From: Carnegiea gigantea
Taxonomy: Eukaryota; Streptophyta; Magnoliopsida; Caryophyllales; Cactaceae
NCBI GenBank assembly: GCA_029747015.1
Contig: JAKOGI010000124.1
Coordinates: forward strand, 831,501 to 895,500
Direction: 5' to 3'
DNA: 64,000 bases
Below are positions 10,751-22,700 of the stretch, piece after piece. The notes under the pieces were generated by a model. The model searched no databases, was not told the origin of the DNA, and saw only the letters and a program-made list of their open reading frames with translations. Every line of letters starts with the position of its first letter. Position 1 is the first letter of the stretch. Both the position numbers and the translations under genes were made by a program.

Positions 10751-13700
10751 TTACCTATGTCTATGCATCCTCTTGACAATGCTGGCGCAAGATGGGCCTT
10801 CTTCCAGCTGGCCAGACTCCAACTTATCAAATACCTCAATCAGACCCCTCCTTCACAAAAGCAAGCAATACCAAGTCAGATACAATAAAATTTCAACAAC
10901 CAATCCCAGACCTGAAATTGGCAATTGTAACCATATGTTCCCAATCATAATCCAGGCAGTTGAAGACATGTCTAAAACAGTAGATCATTCAGAAACTTGG
11001 AATTTTTTCTTTAAAGAAGTAGAAACTAGAACCATAAAGCACATACTGCTCTGCGTAGAACTTGACAGAAATCACCATTTTTTAAAAATCTATTCAACCT
11101 CCTAAATTAGTCAATGTGATCCACAAAATCAACTTTCCATATTTGAATTTGTAATTCGTGAATCATTTTGCTCCTGCTAGCAAATCAGGCATGATGTTTC
11201 TTTCAGTGACATCCACAGTAATATAAATCATCAACTCAGGACTACTAGACAAACACGGTGACAAGCCTGCAAGTAACCCTCTGACAGACCACTGCAGAAG
11301 TAGATCTACAGGTGGAAAAAGTTTGGCACTATGGTCAAATATCTAGAAAGCTTGAAGTTGCAACCAGTCTTAACCCATGTAACCAAAGAACAGTGTGATC
11401 TGTGCAGTATAATACTTCAAAAAGGACAACTAGCTGCTAAAAACACTCCCAACAGGCAACAAATATATTGCTGTTTTAACTCAGAGGATGACTACCTGTC
11501 TGGTGTAATTGTTTTCCGATGTCCCAAGAATCGTCGGTGACCTTCAACAGCTCTTGCCATGTTACCCGAATAAGAGGGAATAAACACATCACTCTCCACG
11601 GAAATAATATAATCAATTGCAGCAGTTTGCGATGCATGTTTGGAAAATGCTTTCAGTTCTTCTTGGGTCGCCAAGGTTTCCTGTGATTAAAGTATTACTT
11701 AAGAATGGAATCCGAAAAGTTCAAAAACACTCCGCAGTACCGGTCAGCTGAGCTTGAGCCTTGAAGATATAATATTTAACAAATGTACCTTGAAAACCAC
11801 ATTAGGGAACAGTGCTGTCAGCTGTGACAGGCGTCTTGCACCACCATAAATTTCTCCAGCTGCTATATATATCAATGTTGACGAAGGATAACCAAGAGCC
11901 TGGATAAATATCCCAACCTCTTTAGGTGTCAATGGACAAAGACCAGCATTCCTTTGCTCAGTAGAGTTTATTTTCTTTATCTTCCAGTGGTTTGTAGTCT
12001 CCCTGCAATTGTTGACAGATAAACATCTAATTTGTCAAATTAGCAAAGGAAAACCTGAAAGATTTCAGATCTTTAAGTAAAATAGTGGCGCCTGTTTATC
12101 GATCGGAAAGGCTACTAAGAGAATATAGACAGGCAGAACCTAATCATCCTACCCCAGACACAGAGAGCAGAAGCCACAACCCAGGTGGAAACCTGTTGCA
12201 ACTGAAATGTGAGCAACAGATACCTAATTAAATCTGTATCTCCATCTATGAATAAAGTCTGCAACCAACCTACTCATCAGTCATAAACGGAGATACAGAT
12301 TTAGTCACAGATGACTGATGACTGATGACTGATGACTCATCAATTTACTCATGATCCATCCTACTCAGAAGTCATCACACTCTATAACCATTACCAGCTA
12401 AAACTTTCCATAATTTCAGCACAAACCTCCTCTCCTGTTTTTGCTGACAGCATTCACTGTTCATTTGCTACATGCTGACAGCATTCACTGTTCATTTGCT
12501 ACAATTCTGCATTAAGAATCTGTTGTATGTCCATTGAAACTATTTGAATATTGGGGTTAGAGTCCATCAGAACCAAACCATGCCAATACCCAACTTAAGC
12601 AGGCCTTAGCAAAAAACAGCAAATAAAGAATCTTGTAGACATTGGAGATATTAAAAATGCTAGTGGGCCTAAAATCCTGAACACCGAGGGAGAAATCCTA
12701 TGCAAAACGATAATCAAAAGTCCAAACAAAAGTCATAATAGCTAAATCAAACTTCTACAAACAGACCAGAATCATATAATTCTCCAAAGACCATCATCCT
12801 TAACGAGGACTGTCACATCACACACATTATCCCAATTCTTCAACATAAAAGCAAAGACCTTTTACATCCTCTTAATTCAGAAATTTATCCAATGCAATTT
12901 CTTTTACCTCCAGAGGATCAGACACCAATGTAAGCACTCTATTATAGGTCTCAAACCAATTGCTCTGTTCAAAAATATCCCCACTAATTCACTCTTCACT
13001 CCCTGGCAAAACTCTTTCTCCAAGCAATGGCAACCTCTAGAGGAATTTGGCTTCTCAATCTTTCATCCTTAGCAATTGGGATCTAAACAACCCTCTAAGT
13101 TTCGCTACACAATAGAGCATCCATAAAGGCATACCTCATGGTCATCCGTTTGCGAAACAAGGGAATACACCACAGTAAATGCTCATAGGTTTCGACTTGT
13201 ATTATTTCCCTTATATGCATCATATATCTAAACTTTGCTAAATACTCTAACACTCCCCACATTTTTTCAAAGAACTACCGAAAAGGTAGTAATTCAAAAA
13301 TTTTTACAAAATTAACAATAATGTTAAAGAGCAACTTCAAAGAAAAAAAGAAAAGAAAAGAAGAAAACACTTGAGGAAATGAAGAAGATGCTTATATCTA
13401 CATAGACCATGTCTTCAAAATCTCTAGCCCCAGGAAATTACTAGAGTAGGAACCTTAGTTTGAAAAAGCGCGAGGCGCACTGAGACGCAAAGGGTCCCGA
13501 GGCGCAAGGCGAAGGCGCGCGCCTCAAGGACGCGAACCTTTTTTTAGCTTAAAAAAGGATTTAAAGCAGTTTTCATGAGTTATTTATGATAATTGAGTAA
13601 AATAGTGGCATCAAAGAAGAATTAGACATCAATATAAGTACCAAAAGTATCGCAAATAGTCCAGAAGACGGTAATTTAGCATGACAATATTCTAAAAAGT

Positions 13701-16700
13701 GAAAACACACACACAAGAACTTAATAGAAGTTTAGAAACAAAGAAACAAGCATAGTCATGAAAGAAAAAATGAACGACATATAACATAGTTCTTAATGCA
13801 ATTTAAGATCTACTAGACGTCGTCATCATCATCATCATCCAACACCACATGCTCAGGATCAATATCATCAAAAGAAATTATTTCTATTTGTTGGATCTTG
13901 CTTCCCATACTTCCTTCCGGGGTCTACAGATTTAGAGGGAGCCGATCCCGAAGTGTTACCGGTTGGGTTTGAATCCTCCATTTAACTCACCGTCTCAACT
14001 CTCAAACTAAAATTTCATAGCAATCAAACAAATAGTTAGTGAGGCACTAATCACTAATTGCATTTTACCTAAAAAAAAAAAGACAATAGCACACCCACAT
14101 ACAAACTGCCTGGCAGTGGGCTGACCAAAATCAAATTAGTTTGTTGCTAATTTTTAAAAAAAAAAAAACCTAACATTTCTAACACTAAACACCCAAAGGC
14201 AGGGCACCTGGCAGTGGGCAAATCAAAATCAAATTAGGTTGTTGCTAATTTCAAAAAAAAAAAAAAAAAACCTCACATTTCTAACACTAAACACCCAAAG
14301 CCCAGTGCCTGCCCAGCAAATTTTTTTTTTTAAAAAAAAAAACCCTAACATTTCCCAGCAAGTCAGAAGGCCGAAAGACAGAACAGAGGAGGAGGAAAGC
14401 TGCAACGCGAAACAGAGCAGGAAAGCAGACGAAAATGGCTTGAACAGTGACAGACAAAGCCAAAAGAGAGGATGAGAGCTTAAGGGAGAGAGAAAAACGA
14501 AAAAAAAAAGGAGAAACAGACGACACACAGCCATGGCCGGCCGATGACTATAGCAGAGAAGAAGAAGAAGAGCAGGACGAAGAAGAGAAGAAGAGAAGTG
14601 AAGAAGAACACAGACATACCTGATGGGAGCAGATGAGGGCTTCGACTGAGAAGAAGAGAAGAAGAAGAACAGCAGGTTTCGAAGGCTTCGGGCCTTCGAC
14701 TGAGAGAAGTCGATTGAAGATGCCAACCACAGCAAAGTTTCCATTATTCTTTTTCAATTTTCTTTTTTTTTTGAAGGAAACTTTAAGCTCCTCTGGGCGC
14801 ACAAGGCGCTCGCTTTGCGCCTCGGCGTGAGGCGCCATGAGGCGCACGCCTCATGTGGCATCCGGAATGGGCTTCGCCTGGGTGTGGGTGAGGCGCCAGC
14901 CTGTGCGCCTCTCGCCTAGGCGCGCCTCACCTGCGCTTTTTTAAACTAAGGTGGGAACTTTTGACCATATTGAACATCTCCAACCCCTATCCCCTACCCC
15001 TCGGGCGGGGGAGGGGTAAAATAAGCCCAAAAAAGACATATCATCTTTGCTTTAATGTGGTAGAATTGTGGAAGTAAAGCAAGAATGCAATGCTACAAAT
15101 AAATTGCTGGAGAATTCAGCAAGTGCTCTTTCGAAGAGCATGTTGTCACGTACTAATGACTCTCAAATTTTATTATCTATGAATGATCGCAAGATGTTAA
15201 TTAAAGGTTCACCAGTTCATTACATTTGTGTCAAAACAGTAGCAGAGCATGGGAAGTCCCACCTAGTTTCTCCTCTATCACGCCAAAGTCTTTAGCTGCC
15301 ACTCGATCTTGGTTGGTATTGGCCAATTTTCCAAATCGGCACAAGAAATCGAGCTAAAAGGATAGTCAAATAGGAGAATGTCATTGACTTTATTTAGACA
15401 TAAATCGTCTATCGAATGGTGCGATATATAATCATCCACAGTGGCAAGCCCTTTTTCAACAAGCACATGACCTTAGTGAAAAGTTCAAGTTTGCTCACCA
15501 CAAATCTTCATGTACAATGCACCTCAAATAGATTAGCATAGGCTTTCCAAAGAGAACAAAAAAAAGCTTTGCATCCTATTTTGAAAAGTAATGGCAAAGT
15601 CCAAGTGGGATTGCCATAAAAGAGTAGGGGAGGATGTTTCGGCATATTGTACCACATAAAGGACGCCAACACATCAACTCCCCTTGCTCTTATGTATGGA
15701 GGTGAAGGTATATTTCCCTAAGACTTCAAATTCAATCACTTTGCATCACTTGTTGAGCTGGAACACATACAGAAGAGCTGGAACAAAGACGAAAATCAGA
15801 AGCTTCATTTGTTGGAGGTCCTTGATGAGAACTCAGGCGCAAAAGGCAGAGTATTATTCCAGCTCGCCTATCATAAACATTAAGTAAAAATGTTCAACCA
15901 TATTCAAATCAAGGCCGGACATCAAGAGCTCAAGGTGAGAAGGCGGAAGAAGATCACTTCCCATTCAAGTAGGATGTGGTGCTTTACAAGATAGTCACCG
16001 TTGAAGGAGTACAAATTGGAGTCATAATTTGGCAAATTCTTGAAGCATCATTACCCTTGGAAGTTGATGCTATTATAGCCTATTCTTTTCATTGGTAAAT
16101 AACAATTTATTAACTCTTCTCAATCCTTCCGAAGTCTTCCCAGTTCCTCCCAAGCATGTCAAAAAAAATCCCAATCCTTCCCAGTACCAATCATTCCCAA
16201 TCCTTTACATTCTTTTCCATTCATTCTCACTCCTTTGGGGGGGAAAAACTTCCCAACTGTTCCCAATCCTTCTCTATCCTTCCCAGTCTTTCACAATCCT
16301 CCAAAAAAATTTTCACGGATGACGAACAATGTCAATGTAATGCACACGACCAGGCCAGTCTCTTTCCCCCCCCCCCCTTGGCTTAGTGCTAATAAGTTTA
16401 TTGTGTATTGACAACTCAGCATCACCTTCAACTTTTATCTGCTTTTTCTTTAATTTTTAAAATTTTTCACACAAACTAATTTGGGCTTAGAAAGCTGCCC
16501 CATTAGAAAGGCTTTTTGTTGGGTAAGCTTCAATTAGTCAGCCGCATCAGAACTCCACACAATGGCAAAACACCAGGAGATCAGAAAATTACGAAATTAT
16601 TAGCTTAAAAATTCATTAAAAATTTTCAAAAAAGATAATTTAACTGGCTCAGTTCGGTTAACCATCTGTTCCAAAATCATTAATTGAAATCAAAACAGAT

Positions 16701-19700
16701 TCGGTTAATTGGAATATTAAACCAGTTCGGTTTTGCTAGTTTTCCATTCGGTTCATCAATTCTATTTTTTTGCTCACCCCTAATATCAAGTCTAAATGAC
16801 AAAACCCGGGGGGGGGGGGGAAGACACGGAAATCTATTTATAACCATGTAAAAAAATTATGATAATGAAGCTAAGATGTACAGTGAAAGTTTAAATCGTC
16901 AAATGAGTCTTTGCATATGCCTCATACCTTTCAAAGCTAGCCTTTGCATGTGGATCTACCACTTTAGTGGCATCAATGGCCTCAAGTTGACCATGCAAGT
17001 CAATGATTTCGTACTCAGTCGAGTGAAATCTCACTATTAGCCAGCTAAATCTCAGTCGTCGCCCGTGGGACTCAAGGTTTTATTTTGTTCTAACAAAGAT
17101 TACAACTCTTCCGATAGTGTATTGCGCCTTAATTTCCCTGGCTTGAGCTTAGCCTCTATCAATTCACAATGAGTGATTCACAATGGGTGGCCCCTTCTTC
17201 TAATTGCTCACTATATCAAGTCTAGAGTTGTTTTGTACTTTGGCAATCATTTGCGCACAGTAGCTTTCTTGCTGAGTTTTGACGTTAAAGGCCTAGTGGA
17301 TCACTCTCTCAATATTATACTTCAAAGGAATCACATCAACACCTCTCCAGAGAATGCACCACATTTTCATTTTTGTCTGCTTCCCTTTTGACATCACCAA
17401 CATTGACAATTGAAGCTTCTCCATGCAAAGATTTTAAGGAAGGCGGTGAATGAAATATAAGAGTGTTGTTCGCCCTAGGAATTAAACCAACTTCCTCGTT
17501 CAAGTAAGCGACACTCTTTGAATAGTTAAACCTCAGCGCACTATCAAAAAGTCTTTCCCAAGGGATGCTACCAAGTGGAGGGAAGTACTGACCTCCCTCG
17601 CTGATGGCACAGGAAGACTAGTATTTTTCTCCTTTGAAGTTTCCATCATCCATTTCTCCCTAAAAAATGACGGTCAAGAGCTAAAAGCAAAATTAGAACT
17701 TAAAGAGATATTCAAAATGCATATAAAACAAGGGCCCCAAAAAAAAAACTTGTCATGCATTCAGTTGGGGCTAGGATCAACATTGAAGATGCCCATAATG
17801 TTCTTAGCACCATCTGGAGGTACCTTGGGGAGCTCAATACCTTTTGAAACTCAATTGCCAAGCCCCAACGTCCATCCAAAGCACAAATAATAACTAACTT
17901 CAGTTTTTGTCAACACTCCTTCCCCGACAACCTTCAACCTTCACTATGACTTGTGTTGGCACTTTAGGCACGAATGGCAAAAAAAACTATAGCTGATGTG
18001 CCCACTTGCAATCCAGGGACTTCTTCTTGATGAGGCGACCTTTTGTTAGTGGGTCTCCACAGCGAACAATCTTCAGTTGCGGCTTTCTTGAATCCCAGAC
18101 AACATCATGTTTCTATGTTGTCCTGTTTGGATGAATCGACTCTTTTTCTCTTGGAATATCCTTTAGAATCGGTAGGATAGGACGAAGTAAGAAACATCCT
18201 TAGGCCAAAACTCTTGAAAGCCATAGGTGCCCCCTCATATGTACGACGACCAACAGCCCCACCACCTGGCACATGCTTGATGGAGTCAAAGCATGATCTT
18301 TGAGGTTGGAAGGGTGTTGAAGTGCATGTAGGCACCCAGGTTTCGATGGAAGCCAAATCACCTAGTGAGCCTATCGGGATAATAATGTCTCATGCCAAAG
18401 TTGTCCTCGCAACGATAAGAGACAAAGCTCGACCAAATGCTGGTAATATAAGCCAAGGCAGATCGTGACAGTTTGTTGTCATTTGTAATGGTCCTTTCAG
18501 TAGGTTGTTGATAAAAGGACTCCAACAAAAACATCTACAAGAATTGATCAACTTATATACTTTGTCAAAATTAAATGATTTAGCCCATCCAAACCACTGA
18601 ATTTTAATATTATTATGTGAGTAAAACTTTGTCTTTAAGGTCATACGCCCAAAAATATTTGGCTATCCAAGCATACAGAAAATTCCTCAAGAAATGACCT
18701 TTTTTTTATCATAGATGTGAAGAACGAGAAATCTTACCCAAACCCCAATGCTTGTAAGGATACTTGAAGAGCAACAATATCCTTGGTCTCCTCGCACGTC
18801 TTCCAGGCCCATACAGGCGAGCCACCCAAGAGGGAAAAATAACGAAAGTAAACCTTGGTTGACACATATGGGCGAACCATATAAGAGTTAACATAATAAA
18901 AGCCACTATTTTAAACCTTGGATGACTTGCCCATATAGGTCCTTCAGATATGGTAGGAGGGCAAGGACATTGTATCTCTTCTGAATATTTATAGTGGTGT
19001 AGGTGACATTTCTCATTGTTCACATTCAAGGAGAGGAGGAGGTCATTTCCGGTGGCATTTTTTATACTTCAATAGCCAAATACTTTGAAACACACGACCC
19101 TAATGATAACATTTCATCTCATCGAAGAATGTTGAAGTTCAATGGTCCTGATCATAAGTAAATCATTTAATCTTGACAAAGCAAGTGAGCTTATCAGTTA
19201 CTGTATGGCTTTTTGTTAGAGAAGTTCTATTAGCAATCGACTCAAAAAGACCCTCACAAGAGACAAGCCAACTATCATGACCTGCCTTTGCTTATTTTGC
19301 TAGCATCCCTTCGAGCTACGTCTCCTACTGTTGTGAGGACAATATTATCACGAATCATGATTACTTATACAGGTTCAGCAGGCAATATGGCCTTCGTAAA
19401 GACATTCCTAGTGATGTGGACTTCATCACTCTTCCAAACTTAAAGATTATGCTTCAACTTCATCAAGCATGTATGCCAGATAACACAAGATCATAGGTGA
19501 GCAGCAGTGCTTCTTTAGAGAGAAAGGTCACCGTTGAATTTCAAGGTGGCTTTAAAAAGTGGCAATCCACGACATTCCTTGCTTCACCTTAAACTCCCGC
19601 TCTAAAGGGAATTGGAAAAGGAAAAAAGGCGATTCATCTAAACAAAACACATCGAAATACGATGATGCCTATGGTTCAAAGCCCGAGCACCTGAGGTAAA

Positions 19701-22700
19701 GATTGTCCGATTTGAAAGGCCTTTGGCATCTCTTCACATGGTAACAAAAGGTCATCCCCGCCCCCCCGGGCGAAAAGAAATCCTTAGATTGCAAGTGAAT
19801 ACATCAGCTATACCTATTTTTGTCATTCCTGTCAAAAGTTCAAAACTAGCACAAGTTAAAATGAAGGTCATATTTCCTTCTAAATTTTCATCTACTGAAA
19901 ATGTAGAGCAAAATTGAAATCAATAATCATTTGTGCTTTGGATGAACAGGACAAATTTTCTACAAGTTGGTGCTTATTAACTAGTTTCAAAATGAGTTGC
20001 CTTAGAACATGAGCACATTCAGAGGCATCCCAAATACTAATCTTGATCCTAGCCCTTGTAAATGCAAGAAAATATTTTTTGAAAATTTTTCTATACTCAT
20101 TATCTCTGTTCAAGTTCTTAAGATCATTTCTTTTTAAAGGAAGAAAGTGACTTTAAGAAGAATAACTAGCCTTTGTCTGACATGCCATCAAGAGGTCACT
20201 ACTTCCCTTTGCTTGGCCTACATTTCTTTTTTAAATGAGTTGCCCTTTGGGGAAGCCTTTTTAATAGTACAACAAGCTTTAAGCCTTAATTGTTTAAAGA
20301 AGGCCGCTCACTTAGATCAACAGTAAAGTTGATTCAACTCCTAGGGCAAACACCATTTTGACATTCCATCACCACTCCCTTGAAATTTTCGGATAGAGAA
20401 TTTTCTCTATTCAATGTTGGTGATGTCATAAAGTACAGTAGACAAGAATGAATGCGGCTCGAATTATGGGTCATGGCATCCTTAATAAGGCATTTGGTGT
20501 TGCTACAATTCCGTTCCTCATAGGTGACTTTGATGACATTTATGTCACCATACTCTACGGAAGTGTTGATGTAACTCTTTTGAATGATAAGATTGAGGGA
20601 GTGATCAATAGGCATTCGACCTCATAACTCTACAAGAAAGCTAATCCGAACGAATGACCGTTGAAGTGCAAGACACCTCTTGGATAGAGGTGAAGGGCAA
20701 ACTCGATAAGGCATCTTAACAATTAGAATAGGGAGTCACCCATCATGATTCAGTAAATGTTGATCTCAAGCAAGTGGAATCAAGGCACAAAGATAAACGG
20801 AAAGAGTTGCAATCTTTGACAGAACCCCCCCCAAAAAAAAAAAAAAACCTCAAGTCTTGGGTGGCTAACAGTGAGATTTTCAAGGGAGGAGACTCAATGT
20901 GAAGTTGTTGACCTATAAGGTCATCTTGAAATCATTGATGCCGCTGAAGTGATAGATCCACATGCAAAGGCTACCTTCAAAAAGTCTGAGGTTTACGGAA
21001 ACAACTCAATTGACTATTTGAAGAACTACCAATGTACACCTTAGCTTGATTATCATTTCTTTAGATACTTATGAATAGGTCGTCACCCCCCTCCCCTTCC
21101 TGCAATCTAGACTTGATAGCAATTGAATAAAGCTTGAATGACAATTATAGCATAGGCATCTTGCTTTTCTCTTCATATTGAATGACACCATATTTACCCA
21201 TTTTTACCACTGTCCAAGCTTGGTCTTGTATTTTTTGAGCAAAGACACACAACTCACAATTATGTGAACCACAAACTTAGGTGAGAAACTTTTTTCATTT
21301 TAGCCATTCCCAGCCTATACTCTTGCTTAGTCATTCATAGTTTATACCCACATAATACCATTTGCTTCAGCTGCTTTCCACAGGACTGACTGCAGCAAAT
21401 TTAGAATGTCTTACTATGAAACCTCGATTGCACATAAAAGGCTTCAAAGCACTAGCAGGCTGTTGCTTACTTATGACTAGAGGTGCTTGTGGGCATCCTT
21501 TTTGCCCCATATTTCTGACATATCATACATAGTTATATTAAATAGGGATAAGATGCATATCAATACCTCATAATTCTCAACTCCTCAGATTCTGCATCAG
21601 AAAGGCCATAGGTGCAACCAGTAAAAGAAAGCATGTCCTTCTCATATCTAAGATGAAGAGCAATGTAATGGCCCCCACGTGATCTCAATCGCTCCACTAG
21701 CCTCTGTGGTGTCACTGTCATAAAGTCAGAACTGCGATTTAAAACAAATCCAAGGTAGACTTCTTACACTAAATGCATACAAGTCCGCACAAGCAAAGCT
21801 CTAAAATCTACAGCATGACTATAGATTCTCACATATTATTCATAATTTTATTAATTTAAGCTTAAAAGGAATTTTCTATCTCGGCAGCAACCTCATTCAA
21901 ACATCATCTTTCAAAATCCATCCATTCTTTTAAACAATTGGGTTTTCATCAAAACACTTTTCCCACAAATGATGGCAATAGCAAATAAAGAGGTTCACCT
22001 TCCCCAACAGTACAATAGGTGGAGAGAAACGTAAAGCATTGTACAGAGCACGGCACCTCAACCTCTGGATGTCAAGAGGTAGACCATTATTTGCAAGGCG
22101 AGAGTCAGATTTTGCAACATGTATCACCTGAATGTCATGAGCACAAAAGTTAAACACAAATGAAAGAGAACTATGTCATATCTCAAATGTAATTGTGCCA
22201 ATTCTTTCAGTTTTGGTTTTTCCTGCATCTAATTCTATAATTTCAGAAGCCAACACAAACAAAGATAATTGCTGAAAGTGAATAACTGTTTCCTCCAGGT
22301 TAGTTAACAAACTTCAGCAACCATATATTTTGTCCAATCTAGTACACAAAGCACAAACAAGGAAAAGAATACTCCCTCGATCCCATTTTTATCTTCCTAT
22401 TTGGCAATTATTTTCATCCTAAAATAATCTTCCTGAGTGGTCATTAAATGCACAGCTAACCAATAGCTTCGCATCGTTTTCACCATAGCAATGTCCTATT
22501 GGCTAATATTAATCATTCTTAAAAAAATGTGTTTTTGCATTTAGGAAAATAAAAATCGGACAAAGGGGGTATTCCAACACAATAATATTTAAGGAAAAAG
22601 TAAAGGTACTACACCACTTGATGCTTTAGGAAAACTGTTTAATTCTCATTGTTGTTTCATATTCTTAACCCAAAGTAGCAGTAATTCATTAAATATCCCT

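Larger units (their letters stand above)
13454..14950 (-). mobile_element. Internally deleted hAT element with GGCGC-rich ends
   Basis: Terminal inverted repeats: it begins cttagtttgaaaaagcgc, and the reverse complement of the end is cttagtttaaaaaagcgc (17 of 18). Flanking 8-bp duplications are gtaggaac (13446-13453) and gtgggaac (14951-14958), one mismatch. Both subterminal regions are packed with gaggcgc/gcgcctc words. Inside, on the minus strand, is the start of a hAT transposase joined to what looks like its acidic C-terminus, so this is a deletion derivative of an autonomous copy. Confidence 0.8.
16787..21118. mobile_element. Element with very long inverted ends (foldback or MULE type)
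   Basis: The stretch 16787-17535 matches the reverse complement of 20281-21118 along its length. Shared blocks in order: tatcaagtcta; agcctttgcatgtggatcta; gaaatctcactattagcca; tcactctctcaatattata; acatcaacac; and cgccctaggaatta. Identity looks like about 70-75 percent with indels, so the element is old. The internal 2.7 kb has no recognised transposase. One segment near 17500-17610 (minus) reads [20 protein letters not shown], suggesting decayed protein coding. Target duplications were not found, so the class is open. Confidence 0.65.
12003..21566 (-). other. Intron 7 of the glycosyltransferase gene (9,564 bp)
   Basis: Donor gtattg follows codon ...ATG AG at 21567, and acceptor ...attgcag precedes 12002. 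Phase is preserved (AG|G, Arg300). It is several times longer than the other introns and contains a hAT deletion derivative (13454-14950), a long-inverted-repeat element (16787-21118) and small tandem repeats. Without these two elements the intron would be about 3.7 kb. Stretches 12510-13445, 15013-16110 and 21119-21566 hold nothing I recognise. Confidence 0.88.

Noticed and set aside
10698..11105. Plus-strand open frame of 135 codons
   Set aside because: It lies opposite the last exon and intron of the minus-strand glycosyltransferase gene, whose motifs fix the true strand.
14229..14744. Minus-strand open frame of 171 codons
   Set aside because: Ser/Leu/Phe-rich product of a purine-rich, poly-A containing stretch inside the hAT derivative; no family motif.
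16773..16790. tgctcacccctaa as the end of another hAT-like element
   Set aside because: A matching taggggtgagca start was not found upstream, so no element could be bounded.
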